DNA of 64,000 nt from WHSP01 sp040905505 (GCA_040905505.1 JBBDRL010000089.1:1-64000); one strand, 5' to 3'. Positions 35,424 to 44,688 are shown, counted from the stretch's first letter. Notes: generated from the sequence alone by a model not told the origin. Translations and numbers: made by a program.

Positions 35424-35771
35424 CCGGGTCACCCAATCACCCCGAAGGACCCCCGCCTCCGATCCGCTCCAGCGCCTGCTCCCCCGCTTCGCGCACCCCG
35501 GCCATACGGGCTTCGCTCGTGCGACGCCCGCGCCACCTGCGGAGTATCTTCGATCGTGCCTCGCCGAAGAATTCAGCGCCGCCTGTCGTACGCCTCATGC
35601 CGCAGTCGCCGCGCACGACTCCGAGGCCCGCAGGGAAGCTCTTCCAGTACCTCGCGTGTGCTCTAACTCATGGCGCCGCTGTGACTTGCGTATGGTGATA
35701 CGGAACGGCAATTGCGGCTTTTGCGGGCCGAGAGAGAGGATCGCGCTACTCGCTGGAGCCAGGAGGGAAAT

Positions 35772-36248
35772 GTGGACAGTCAGATGAACTTCGTATCGGG
35801 CCTTTTCGTGGGCGCCGGGCTGATGTATCTGCTCGATCCGAACCGGGGAAGGCGCCGCCGTGCGCTGGTGAGGGATCAGATCGTTCATGGAGCGCATGAG
35901 ATCGAGGACCTCGGCGAGCGCGCCGAGCGGCAGGGCCGGCACGTGCGGAACCGCGCGCGAGGCGTTGCGGCCGACGTGCGGGTGGCACGTGGGGACGGGA
36001 TCGTCGACGATACGGTGTTGGAGTCTCGGGTCCGATCGGACATCGGTCGGGTGGTATCGAATCCCGGTGCCATTCGGATGAGAGCCGAGCATGGACGGGT
36101 GACGTTGAGCGGACCGGTGCGGGCCGACGAGGTGGACAGGCTGCTGTCGACGACGGGCTCCGTGCGGGGTGTGACATCGGTGGAGAGCCGGCTCGAGACG
36201 CATGCGAGTGCGGGCGAGGTGCCGGGGCTTCAAGGCACCGAAGACTGA
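35772..36248 (+). CDS. BON domain membrane-anchored protein
   Basis: The 158-residue product starts at GTG 35772 behind AGGAGGG. A hydrophobic segment with a YtxH-like pattern (FVSGLFVGAGLMYLLDPNRGRRRR) is followed by a BON domain (VLESRVRSDIGRVVSNPGAIRMRAEHGRVTLSGPV, then VRGVTSVESRL). BON domains bind phospholipid or periplasmic surfaces and are common in osmotic stress proteins. It begins a stress-type mini-cluster with the next two genes. Confidence 0.82.
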   Translation: MDSQMNFVSGLFVGAGLMYLLDPNRGRRRRALVRDQIVHGAHEIEDLGERAERQGRHVRNRARGVAADVRVARGDGIVDDTVLESRVRSDIGRVVSNPGAIRMRAEHGRVTLSGPVRADEVDRLLSTTGSVRGVTSVESRLETHASAGEVPGLQGTED

Positions 36249-36310
36249 GCGTACGGAACGCCTGTAAGTCGAAATAAGGGAGTGATCATGATTTCTGACG
36301 CGGCGGTGCG

Positions 36311-36808
36311 TTGCTGATGGATCTTCTGACGTCCGAAGAGGAGGTGGAGGACGTTCATACGCGGCACCTCCGTTTCGACATTCCGATGCTCGCGGGGCGG
36401 CTCACCGCCGCGACGGACTGGCTGAGCCAACAGCCCGACGCGCGAGATCTGCCGGTAGGATATTTCGGTGCGAGCACGGGCGGGGGAGCCGCGCTGATGG
36501 CGGCAGCCGACCACCCGGGCGCTGTCGGCGCGGTCGTTTCACGCGGCGGCCGGCCGGATCTGGCCGGCCCGGCACTCGAACACGTCCGAGCCCCCACCTT
36601 GCTGCTCGTTGGAGGCGATGATGTGCCGGTGATCGCGATGAACGACTCGGCGAAGGCACAGATGACGAACGCGAAAGTGACGCTGGAGATCATCCCCGGC
36701 GCGACGCACCTGTTCGAGGAGACCGGAAAGTTGGAGACCGTCGCAGAACTGGCGCGCGACTGGTTCATTCAGTACCTCGGCAGCGATGCGGCGGGGGGAT
36801 CGAGGTAG
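36311..36808 (+). pseudogene. 5'-truncated dienelactone hydrolase-like alpha/beta hydrolase
   Basis: The 165 residues match the C-terminal two thirds of a dienelactone hydrolase-type alpha/beta hydrolase: DLLTSEEEVEDVHTRHLRFDIPMLAGRL, nucleophile elbow GASTGGG, acid loop LLVGGDDVPV and PGATHLFEE with the catalytic His. The first strands and oxyanion loop (about 60 residues) are missing; an in-frame TGA lies 15 bp before the only possible start (TTG 36311), and the preceding gene ends 62 bp upstream. It is probably a 5' deletion remnant. The catalytic triad positions are intact, so a shortened product cannot be excluded. A phosphoribosyltransferase gene follows. Confidence 0.65.
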
Positions 36809-36812
36809 AACG

Positions 36813-37487
36813 ATGATGGCTGGCGAACGGTTCAAAGACCGAGCGGATGCCGGACGGCGACTCGCTCGTGAGCTCGTCAGCTACGCGGATAGAGTCGATC
36901 TGATCGTGCTCGGCCTGCCTCGCGGCGGGGTACCCGTCGCCTTCGAGGTGAGCGAGGCGCTGGACGCCCCGCTGGACGTATTCCTCGTCCGGAAGCTCGG
37001 GGTGCCGGGACATGAAGAGCTCGCGATGGGTGCGATCGCTTCGGGTGGCGTGCGGGTCCTGAACGACGACGTGATGCGAATGGCCGAGGTGGCGGAAGCC
37101 GCGATCGAGAGGGTGGCGAAGTCCGAGCTGCAGGAGCTCGAGCGGCGCGAGGCCGCCTACCGGGGCGAGCGCCCCCCGCCCGACGTCGAGGGGAAGACGG
37201 TGATCCTGGTCGACGATGGCCTTGCGACCGGCGCGACCATGCGGGCCGCGGCGCAGGCGCTACGACAGAAGCGGCCGGCTCGACTCATCGTCGCCGTACC
37301 GGTCGCCGCGCGGGAGACCTGCGACACGTTTCGCGACGAGGTGGACGAGATCGTCTGCGCGATCACCCCTGAGCCCTTCCACGCGGTCGGCCTCTGGTAC
37401 GAGAACTTCTCCCAGACGACGGACGAGGAGGTCAAGGAGCTGCTTGCGCGTGCGAAAGACGCCGAATCACCGTCTGGCGAGGCATAG
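36813..37487 (+). CDS. Phosphoribosyltransferase family protein
   Basis: The 224-residue type I PRTase has ADRVDLIVLGLPRGGVPVAFEV, VFLVRKLGVPGHEELAMGA and the PRPP-binding motif VILVDDGLATGATM. This subgroup usually sits next to or is fused with a dienelactone hydrolase-like domain, exactly as here (4 bp after the truncated hydrolase). Its substrate is unknown. ATG 36813 follows GAGGTAG. Confidence 0.9.
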   Translation: MMAGERFKDRADAGRRLARELVSYADRVDLIVLGLPRGGVPVAFEVSEALDAPLDVFLVRKLGVPGHEELAMGAIASGGVRVLNDDVMRMAEVAEAAIERVAKSELQELERREAAYRGERPPPDVEGKTVILVDDGLATGATMRAAAQALRQKRPARLIVAVPVAARETCDTFRDEVDEIVCAITPEPFHAVGLWYENFSQTTDEEVKELLARAKDAESPSGEA

Positions 37488-37523
37488 TACTGCGCCGCTC
37501 ACGCGCGCCAGACCGTCATCCGA

Positions 37524-37697
37524 CTACTGTGGCGTGCTCGGAGCCGGCGGCACGACGGGCGCGGTGACGGTGTCGGTCTCCTGCCCGGGCGGCAGGACCT
37601 CGAACTCATCGACGTCCGCGTCTTCATCGCCGAAGCAGCCGGTCGCGATGGTCGCGATGATGATGAGGAGCGAGAAACTGCGGGAGGCGTGGCTCAT
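37524..37697 (-). CDS. Small lipoprotein
   Basis: The 57-residue product begins MSHASRSFSLLIIIATIATG and has a lipobox cysteine at residue 21 (TIATGC), then a short acidic, proline-rich tail ending PVVPPAPSTPQ. GGAG stands about seven bases before the start. It lies 58 bp downstream of the hybrid histidine kinase gene on the same strand. Function unknown. The call rests on the clear lipoprotein signal and third-position GC bias. Confidence 0.65.
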   Translation of the reverse strand: MSHASRSFSLLIIIATIATGCFGDEDADVDEFEVLPPGQETDTVTAPVVPPAPSTPQ

Positions 37698-37755
37698 CGG
37701 AGAGCTCCATTCGAGAGGCCAAAGCTGATTGATTCTCGCATGCGACGGGCAACTC

Positions 37756-39711
37756 TCATGCCCCCGGCCCCCTTCCTGCCTCCTCCGCCCGTCGTTCGAT
37801 CGCCAGCGCGGCTTCCGCGATGTCGATCGGTTTCAGCAGCACGGGAACGTTCGCCTGCTTGAGAACTCGCTGGACGTCCCCGCTTGCGATGTCACCGGTG
37901 ACGAACATCAGTCTCTCCTCCATCCCCGGGTGCCGCTCCCTGAGCCGCGCGAACAACTCGTCGCCGCCCATGCCCGGCATCCGGAGGTCGGATATGATCA
38001 CGTCGTAATCGTTCGCATCGAGTAGCCGCAGCGCCGCCTGCCCTTCTTCGGCTTCATCGGTGCGGTGGCCGCGCCGCTCCAGCAGTCGCGTCAGGACGCT
38101 CCGGTTGCCCGGCTCGTCGTCCACCACCAACACGTGCAGTCCGGCGGGCGAGGGCTGTTCGGAGGGGGGCGCGGGCTCCGTTGCGGGCGGTTCGTCCCGC
38201 GGAGGAGGAAATTCCAGGTGGAACGTCGCGCCCTGGCCCGGCACGCTGTCCACGCGAATCGACCCGTCGTGTTCGGTCACGACCCGGTGGACGAGGCTCA
38301 ATCCGAGGCCGGTACCTTCCCCGGGCGCCTTCGTCGTCCAGAACGGATCGAAGATTCGCTCCAGGTCCTCCTCAGGGATACCGGGGCCGGTGTCGGCGAT
38401 CTCGAGAATGGTGCCGCCGCCGCCGCTCGGACGAGTCGCCACGGTCAGCGCGCGTCTGCGCCCTATCTCGTCAGCCGCCATCGCCTGCTCCGCGTTGATC
38501 ACCAGGTGCAGGACCGCCTCCTCGATCTGGTAGTGATCCCCGAATACCTCGGGCGCGTCGGGCGACAGGTCCTCGCGCACCTCCACGTTACGCGTTCGCA
38601 GCGAGTAGCTCCGCGTGTGGAGCACCCGGCGCACCACGTCGTTCAGGTGAACGGGGGTACGGAGCTCATCGAGCGCCTGGCTATGCCGCGCGATCTGGCC
38701 GAGATCCGATACGATCCTCGCCATGCGCTCAGACTCCTGAACGATGGCCTCGAGGTCCTCCCGCCTTTCGGGGACGGTCTCGTCCATCAGCAGCAAGGCT
38801 GCGAAGTTCTGCACGGCGTGGAGCGGATTGTTCAATTCATGCGCCACTCCCGAGACTAACGTTCCCATACTCGCGAGACGCTCCGCAACGCGGACCTGCT
38901 TCTCGTGCTCGAGTCTCACCGTGAGGTCGTTCGCGTTGATCACCACGCCCGCCACCGAAGGCTCCTCGAGCAGGTTGGTCGCGCGGAGCTCCAGCGTCCG
39001 CCATCTACCATCCTTCCCGGACAGCCGCAGTGTGGTAGTGATCGCGGTGCCCGGCTCGCGAAGGGCCTGAGCCCACACGTTCTGAAGGCGTGGGAGGTCG
39101 AGCGGATGGATGAGCTCGAATGCGCTCCTGCCGATGCGCTCGGAGACTTTGTAGCCCAGAACCCTTTCCGTGGCGCTGCTGGCATAGCGAATCGTGGCGT
39201 CGCTATTCAGCACCAGCACGACGTCTAGGGCATGCTCGGTCAGCGATCGGAAATAGCGCTCACTTTGGCGTAGCGCGTCGGCGGCGGCCTCGCGTTCGCT
39301 CACGTCGGTCGCGAACGTCTGGACTCGACCGTCCGGAAGAACCTTCGTGCGGAGCTCCACGCGGAAACGTGACCCGTCCTTGTGCAGGGCGATTCGCTGG
39401 GTCACGAGCGTCGCCCCAGTCCGCAGCTCACCGTGCCGCGACGCTCGCGAGTAGTCGTCTTCCGGCTCGAGGATGTCCGCCGGTTGCAGGCGCAGCAGTT
39501 CGTCCCGCGAGTATCCCACCATCTCGCAGGCCGCCGTATTGACCTCGATGAAGACCTCGTCCGGGGCAGCCTGCACGAAGATCGCCTCGGACGCCTGTTC
39601 CATCAGGATCCGGTACTTCCTCTCACTCTCCCGTAGCGCTTCCATCATTCCTCGGAGGTTCTGCCGTCTCGTGCGGCTGCTGCGCTCCCGCACTCGCCTC
39701 TCCGGTACCAT
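37756..39711 (-). CDS. PAS-PAS hybrid histidine kinase with C-terminal receiver
   Basis: In 651 residues: PAS 1 (about 30-140, SEAIFVQAAPDEVFIEVN), PAS 2 (about 150-270, LDVVLVLNSDATIRYAS), HisKA with GVAHELNNPLHAV (about 297), HATPase_c (NAEQAMA, ADTGPGIP, FDPFWTT, GTGLGLSLV), a Pro-rich linker, and a receiver (HVLVVDDEPGNR, phospho-Asp in VIISDLRMPG, LLKP). There are no membrane segments, so it senses cytosolic signals. The attached receiver suggests a phosphorelay or self-control. It is separated by 1 kb from the divergent response-regulator operon at 40703, which may contain its partners. Confidence 0.92.
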   Translation of the reverse strand: MVPERRVRERSSRTRRQNLRGMMEALRESERKYRILMEQASEAIFVQAAPDEVFIEVNTAACEMVGYSRDELLRLQPADILEPEDDYSRASRHGELRTGATLVTQRIALHKDGSRFRVELRTKVLPDGRVQTFATDVSEREAAADALRQSERYFRSLTEHALDVVLVLNSDATIRYASSATERVLGYKVSERIGRSAFELIHPLDLPRLQNVWAQALREPGTAITTTLRLSGKDGRWRTLELRATNLLEEPSVAGVVINANDLTVRLEHEKQVRVAERLASMGTLVSGVAHELNNPLHAVQNFAALLLMDETVPERREDLEAIVQESERMARIVSDLGQIARHSQALDELRTPVHLNDVVRRVLHTRSYSLRTRNVEVREDLSPDAPEVFGDHYQIEEAVLHLVINAEQAMAADEIGRRRALTVATRPSGGGGTILEIADTGPGIPEEDLERIFDPFWTTKAPGEGTGLGLSLVHRVVTEHDGSIRVDSVPGQGATFHLEFPPPRDEPPATEPAPPSEQPSPAGLHVLVVDDEPGNRSVLTRLLERRGHRTDEAEEGQAALRLLDANDYDVIISDLRMPGMGGDELFARLRERHPGMEERLMFVTGDIASGDVQRVLKQANVPVLLKPIDIAEAALAIERRAEEAGRGPGA

Positions 39712-39767
39712 CGTGCAGCGCTGAGGTTCAGTGAAGGCGCCCCTTCCTCCGGTTCTCCGTGGGTTCG

Positions 39768-40166
39768 CTAGTCGGCCGCTGCCAGCAGACGCGAGAGCTC
39801 GCCGGGCGTGAGCTCCCCGAGATGCGTCGATCCGGGCACGTCTACACGCTCGATGCGGTAGCCGCTTTCGAATATGAGCCAGAGGGGCTCTTCGCTCTCC
39901 TGCGACGCTTGGGCCGGCGGGGCACTCATGCTCAGACGCCAGCGCGTCCCGAATCCGTCGTCCCAGGTGCGTGAGACCGGATCCCGCGCATTCTCGTCGG
40001 CGTCGAACATCATGATCTCCGGCGATTCCACCCAGGTCCGCATCTCGTCCTGCGGCCGCCGGCAGTGGGTGAATACGACGAGCGCACCTCGAGATTGCTC
40101 CTGTAGCCGCCAGTCCCAGCGTCCGGATCGCAGTTCCACGTTTCCGCTACTCATCGTCGTAATCAT
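39768..40166 (-). CDS. Hypothetical protein
   Basis: The 132-residue soluble protein has a beta-rich pattern (NVELRSGRWDWRLQEQ, TRWRLSMSAPP, LWLIFESGYRIERVDVP) and a short helical end (ELTPGELSRLLAAAD). I recognise no family. ATG 40166 has GAGG upstream at slightly long spacing; ATG 40154 is possible. Confidence 0.55.
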   Translation of the reverse strand: MITTMSSGNVELRSGRWDWRLQEQSRGALVVFTHCRRPQDEMRTWVESPEIMMFDADENARDPVSRTWDDGFGTRWRLSMSAPPAQASQESEEPLWLIFESGYRIERVDVPGSTHLGELTPGELSRLLAAAD

Positions 40167-40702
40167 CGGTTTCGGTCCTCTGGTGGTTGCAAGGCAGGTC
40201 GTCCGCTCCAGAGCGCTGTTCTGGAGGGCTCATCTTCGCTCATGGACGATCGACCCGAATTTCCTGGGGGGATGCATGCCCGATGGCCACGCTGCTGAAG
40301 CGAAAGGTGTACCAAACCCGTGCAATGTTCGTAAGAGGTTGCAGTAGCATAGGTTACCGCGATAGCAACGACGGAGGTCATCGCGTGAAGAACTGGACAC
40401 GTGTATCTCTGACATGAGCTAAGACGTTGCAAATGAGTCACTTGAAAGAACCGTACAGTTATTGGACAGTGTCAAATAATCATACACATGTTTAGGACGC
40501 TTTCTCGGCCGGCGGTGCTAAAGTCGCTGGCGAAGTGTCCGATACTTGGACAGGTAACGGCCTGGGGAGGATGGGTCGTCGGGTCGCGGTGGTCTCATGT
40601 CGCTCGGAGACCCGTCCGGCGAGAAGACCTCATCGGCCGCAGTCTCTACACCTCTATAAACCGATCCGAGCGTTCAGCAAACGTTGACGCTCACTGCGAG
40701 GG
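40167..40702. promoter_or_regulatory. 536-bp divergent intergenic region, AT-richer
   Basis: No convincing gene is present. The stretch 40310-40500 is visibly AT-richer than its surroundings. Repeats of TTGGACA occur at about 40458 and 40546; the latter is half of an inverted repeat TGTCC-N7-GGACA (40536-40552). These may be operators for the response-regulator operon. Confidence 0.4.
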
Positions 40703-41911
40703 ATGATGTCAGGAACACCGAGCGCGGAGCGGTCGCCACGGGTGCTGCTCGTGGACGACGAGCCGAACGTCCTGGCCAGCCTCAGGCGCTATTTGGGGCG
40801 TGTCTTCGACGTAACCGCAGTCTCAGGGCCTCAGGAGGGGTTAGCGGCGATCGAAGAGGCGGACGAAGGATTTGCGGTGATCGTCTCGGATCTGAAGATG
40901 CCGGTCATGGACGGCATCACGTTTCTGACACACGCGCGTGAGCGCAGTCCGGACACTGTGCGAGTGCTCCTGACCGGGCACGCGGATCTTCACTCCGCGA
41001 TCGCGGCGGTGAACGAGGGCTCCATCTTTCGCTTTCTGACGAAACCGTGCAGGGGAGCGGTGCTCGAGAAGGCGATCTGGGCGGCCGCAGATCAATACGA
41101 TCTGATCACGGCGCAGCGCACGCTTCTGGAGCGAACCCTTCACGGCAGCATCAAGGCGCTGACGGACGTCCTTGCGCTCATCAATCCGGCCGGTTTCGGG
41201 CGCGCGACGCGTGCGAAGAACCTGGTCGCGGAGTTCACCGCGAGTCTCGAGTTGGACGGCCGCTGGGAGGTGGAGATCGCGGCCATGTTATCGCAGATCG
41301 GCTCGGTCACGCTCTCGGGCGAGACCGTGGAGAAGCTCTACCGAGGGCAGAAGCTGACCTACTCGGAGGCGCTGGCGGTTGAGAAACTGCCGCGGGTCGC
41401 GACCGACCTCATCCGAGACATCCCCCGATTGGAGGGCGTTCAGACGATACTGGCCGGGCAGAACCTGCGCTTCGATGGTCTGCAGTCTCCCCCGCGCTCG
41501 CCTCGCGGTGAGGCGATTCCTTGGGGGGCACGGGTGCTCAAGATCGTACTCGATTTCGATGTTTGCGTGACGAAGGGGATGTCGGTCGTCGAAGCGGTCG
41601 ACGCGATGCGGGGGCGCAGTGGCTGGTACGATCCCCAGCTCCTGTCGGATTTCGCGGAAATGCATGCCGCCTCGGCGGAGCAGCAGGAGATCGTCAGTAT
41701 TCGTTTGGGTGCGATTCGCCCAGGGATGATCTTCGCGGAGGACGTGCAGACCCGGACCGGGATCCTCCTGGTCGCTCGGGGTCAGGAAGCGTCCGAGCGC
41801 CTCGTTGAGCGCGTTCGCAACCTCGCCCATCTGGACGTGGTCCAGGACACCGTCCACGTCATCGTTCCCGCGGCCGCGCCCCAGTCGACCGACACCCTCA
41901 CCGCCGCATGA
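40703..41911 (+). CDS. Response regulator with degenerate HD-type output domain
   Basis: The 402-residue protein has a receiver (VLLVDDEPNVLASLRRYL, phospho-Asp in VIVSDLKMPVMDG, TKP) followed by a domain that aligns with the HD-GYP fold of the next gene. Where catalytic proteins read LHDVGK it reads LSQIGS, and both the HHE and GYP segments are lost. It cannot be a metal-dependent phosphodiesterase, so it is probably a structural or binding partner. Its stop overlaps the next start (ATGA), implying stoichiometric production with the active HD-GYP regulator. Confidence 0.85.
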   Translation: MMSGTPSAERSPRVLLVDDEPNVLASLRRYLGRVFDVTAVSGPQEGLAAIEEADEGFAVIVSDLKMPVMDGITFLTHARERSPDTVRVLLTGHADLHSAIAAVNEGSIFRFLTKPCRGAVLEKAIWAAADQYDLITAQRTLLERTLHGSIKALTDVLALINPAGFGRATRAKNLVAEFTASLELDGRWEVEIAAMLSQIGSVTLSGETVEKLYRGQKLTYSEALAVEKLPRVATDLIRDIPRLEGVQTILAGQNLRFDGLQSPPRSPRGEAIPWGARVLKIVLDFDVCVTKGMSVVEAVDAMRGRSGWYDPQLLSDFAEMHAASAEQQEIVSIRLGAIRPGMIFAEDVQTRTGILLVARGQEASERLVERVRNLAHLDVVQDTVHVIVPAAAPQSTDTLTAA

Positions 41912-43089
41912 TCGGGCGCCGAGAGGACCACCTCCAAGGCGGCATCGCGGCCGCCGATGACTTGCTGATGCTGGACGATTACTTCCGCGATGCAGAGATT
42001 CTCATCGTCGATGACGAACCTGCCATATTGAGACTCCTCGCTCTGGTCCTGGATCGGGCCGATCTGGGACGGGTGACGGCGACTGCTGATGTGGAGGAGG
42101 CGCTGCAGCTTTGCGTCTACCGCGAACCCGACCTCATCCTGGTCGACCTGCACATGCCGGGACTGAGCGGCGTCGCTTTCATGCGCGAGCTCCGCTCGCA
42201 GTTTATCGCGAGCTCCGGAGTGCCTGTCATCGTCATGACCGGCGACGGATCCGCGGAGGCGATGGATGCCGCCTTCAAAGGAGGCGCGCGAGACTTCCTG
42301 CGAAAGCCCCTGGAAGCACAGGAAGTGACGCTTCGCATCCGCAATCAGCTCGAGCTTCGGTTCCTCAACCGGGAGGTCGAGCTGAGGAACCGGGATCTGG
42401 AGTGCCGGGTGCGGGAGCGCACGAAGCACCTTCACCTTGCACAGATCGAGACGATCGAGAGACTCGCGCGAGCGGCCGAGTACAGGGACGACGACACGGG
42501 GGAGCATGCGAAGCGGGTCGGCCAGATGTCCGCGCATATTGCCGATGTAATGGGTCTGCCGGCGGACGAGGTCGAGCTGATCTGGCGATCCGCTGCGCTG
42601 CATGATGTCGGCAAGATCGGGGTGACCGACCGCATCCTCCTCAAGCCGGGGAAGCTGACGGACGAGGAGATAACGATCATGCGGCGGCACGCGGCGATCG
42701 GCGCATCCATTCTCGCAGGTGGAGAATCGGCCTACATGCAGATGGCCGAACGGATCGCAATGACGCACCACGAGCGATGGGACGGTGGCGGGTATCACGG
42801 CCTGTCGGGAACCGCGATTCCCGTCGAGGGCAGGATCGTGGCGGTGGCGGATGTGTTCGATGCCCTGATCCACGAGCGCCCCTACAAGGAGGCTTGGCCC
42901 GTGGCCAAGGCCGTCGCGCACATCGAAGCCCAGAGCGGGCAGCAGTTCGATCCAGCGGTGGTCAACGCCTTTCTCCAGGTCCTGTACCGGGACGGCGTTC
43001 TGTTCGACAATGACGATGGTCCCCCACCGGCAACCGATCGCCTCCCGACATCGGTTCACGAAGGCGCGCTGAGTCTCGCGGCTCCGTGA
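41908..43089 (+). CDS. Response regulator with HD-GYP phosphodiesterase domain
   Basis: The 393-residue product has a receiver at about 28-145 (ILIVDDEPAILRLL, LILVDLHMPGLSG, LRKP), a coiled linker, then an HD-GYP domain. Metal and catalytic blocks are AALHDVGKIGVTD, LKPGKLTDEE, MRRHAAIGASIL and HHERWDGGGYHGLSG (GYH in place of GYP), with VADVFDALIHERPYK. It probably degrades cyclic di-GMP in response to phosphorylation. It follows the degenerate paralogue with a 4-bp overlap and precedes the sigma-54 activator by 25 bp. Confidence 0.92.
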   Translation: MIGRREDHLQGGIAAADDLLMLDDYFRDAEILIVDDEPAILRLLALVLDRADLGRVTATADVEEALQLCVYREPDLILVDLHMPGLSGVAFMRELRSQFIASSGVPVIVMTGDGSAEAMDAAFKGGARDFLRKPLEAQEVTLRIRNQLELRFLNREVELRNRDLECRVRERTKHLHLAQIETIERLARAAEYRDDDTGEHAKRVGQMSAHIADVMGLPADEVELIWRSAALHDVGKIGVTDRILLKPGKLTDEEITIMRRHAAIGASILAGGESAYMQMAERIAMTHHERWDGGGYHGLSGTAIPVEGRIVAVADVFDALIHERPYKEAWPVAKAVAHIEAQSGQQFDPAVVNAFLQVLYRDGVLFDNDDGPPPATDRLPTSVHEGALSLAAP

Positions 43090-43114
43090 AGGGTTCACCC
43101 GCTACGCTCGAGTA

Positions 43115-44473
43115 ATGGCACATTCCATCCTTCTGATCGACGACGACTCGGCCCTGCGTCGCGTCCATCGACGTTTCTTCGAGCGCGACGGTTGGGAGGT
43201 CTTCGAGTCCGCCAGCGGCGAGGAGGGGCTGCAATCGTACGAGGCGAACCTACCCGACCTCGTCCTGCTGGATCTGCAGCTACCTGCGATGCACGGCCTG
43301 AACGTCCTCGAGGTGCTGATCTCGCGCGGCGCGACGGTGATCCTCCTGACCGGACATGGCGCGATCAAGGACGCGGTCGAGGCCATGCGGCTCGGGGCGG
43401 AGAACTTCCTGAGCAAGCCGGTGACGTTGAGCCACCTCGGGGCCGTCGTGGACCGCGCGATGGAGAAGGTGTCCCTCGTCAGGACCAATCGCCTTCTGGC
43501 TCAGAACTGGGTGGAGGGGCGTCAGACACCCGCGCTCGGATCCTCGGCCCGAATGCGGGACCTCGGGCGACAGGCGGAACTGCTCGCCGCGTCGGAGTCG
43601 GCGACCGTCCTGCTCCTCGGGGAGAGCGGCACCGGAAAGGGCTGGCTCGCCGAGATGATCCACGCACACAGCCCGCGGGCTCGTGGGCCGTTCGTGGAGA
43701 TCAACTGCGCCGGCCTCTCGCCTACGCTCCTCGATTCGGAGCTCTTTGGCCACGAGAAGGGAGCGTTCACGGACGCGAGCGCGACCAAGCGGGGGCTCTT
43801 CGAGGTCGCCGACGGTGGTACCCTGCTGCTCGACGAGATCGGCGACCTCGCACCGGAGCTCCAGCCGAAGCTGCTGAAGGTCCTCGAACGTAAGGTCTTT
43901 CGCCGCGTGGGCGGGACGAAGGAGATTCGCGTCAACGTTCGGCTGATCGCGGCCACCAACAAGAGCCTCGCCGACGAGGTGGCGCAGGGGCGCTTTCGGG
44001 CAGACCTGTACTACCGCCTCAACGTGCTGCCGCTGACGCTTCCACCGGTGCGGGACCGCGACCTCGAGGATATCGTCGGCCTGCTGAGCTTCTTGCTCGA
44101 TGAGCTCGGCGGTCGCTATCGCAGGAAGGGCGTCAAACTGTCGGATAGTGCCCTGGCACTCATGGTCCGCCACGAGTGGCCGGGCAACGTCCGGGAGATG
44201 CGCAATGCGCTCGAACGCGCGCTGACCCTTTCGATCGGTTGCGACGAGATCCTTCCCGAGCACCTCCCGCCGGATATCTGCGCCGGCGAAGCCCAGGCCA
44301 CACTCGGCGCCGTCGGCGGTTCGCAGATGTCGCTCCGGGAGCTGGAACGCCGTCATGTCGCCCACGTCCTGCGGTCACTCGGCGGTAACCGCAGCCGTGC
44401 CGCGCGCGTGCTGGGGATCTCCCGTGCGACCCTCCACAACAAGATCAAGAAGTACGATTTGGCCGCCGCCTGA
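43115..44473 (+). CDS. NtrC-type sigma-54-dependent response regulator
   Basis: The 452-residue activator comprises a receiver (LLIDDDSALRRVH, LVLLDLQLPAMHG), an AAA+ domain (Walker A GESGTGKGW, Walker B TLLLDEIGDL, sensor RLIAATN, Arg finger region YYRLNVLPL) and a Fis-type HTH (NRSRAARVLGISRATLHNKIKKY). The sigma-54 contact loop reads GAFTDA instead of GAFTGA, a variant that may weaken or alter sigma-54 interaction. It is the third gene of the operon. I found no clear -24/-12 promoter in this window. Confidence 0.93.
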   Translation: MAHSILLIDDDSALRRVHRRFFERDGWEVFESASGEEGLQSYEANLPDLVLLDLQLPAMHGLNVLEVLISRGATVILLTGHGAIKDAVEAMRLGAENFLSKPVTLSHLGAVVDRAMEKVSLVRTNRLLAQNWVEGRQTPALGSSARMRDLGRQAELLAASESATVLLLGESGTGKGWLAEMIHAHSPRARGPFVEINCAGLSPTLLDSELFGHEKGAFTDASATKRGLFEVADGGTLLLDEIGDLAPELQPKLLKVLERKVFRRVGGTKEIRVNVRLIAATNKSLADEVAQGRFRADLYYRLNVLPLTLPPVRDRDLEDIVGLLSFLLDELGGRYRRKGVKLSDSALALMVRHEWPGNVREMRNALERALTLSIGCDEILPEHLPPDICAGEAQATLGAVGGSQMSLRELERRHVAHVLRSLGGNRSRAARVLGISRATLHNKIKKYDLAAA

Positions 44474-44603
44474 TCCGTGATCCGGCGAGCGATTCCCGAA
44501 CCGCAGAGTCGCGATGCCTCCAAGGGGAGCGGCATGTGGGCGGAGCTCGCAACCGAATCGCGTGTCTCAGGCGTCCGGTGCTACGGCTCCATCTGGCACG
44601 AAA

Positions 44604-44633
44604 AACCTCCCCCGCCGATCGGCGGGGGAGGTT
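44604..44633 (-). terminator. Strong intrinsic terminator of nirK
   Basis: A perfect 30-bp palindrome (15-bp arms, left arm AACCTCCCCCGCCGA) is followed on the minus strand by a run of five T residues. It lies 55 bp after the nirK stop and 130 bp after the convergent response-regulator operon, so it may act in both directions. Confidence 0.9.
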
Positions 44634-44688
44634 GCTTCGGGTTGATTCAGCCGGGCCGCCCTGATGGCGCGGCCCGGCAGACCTCGAG

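Noticed and set aside
40163..40441. 92-codon minus-strand ORF in the intergenic region
   Set aside because: No ribosome site, atypical codon use for this genome and no recognisable fold.
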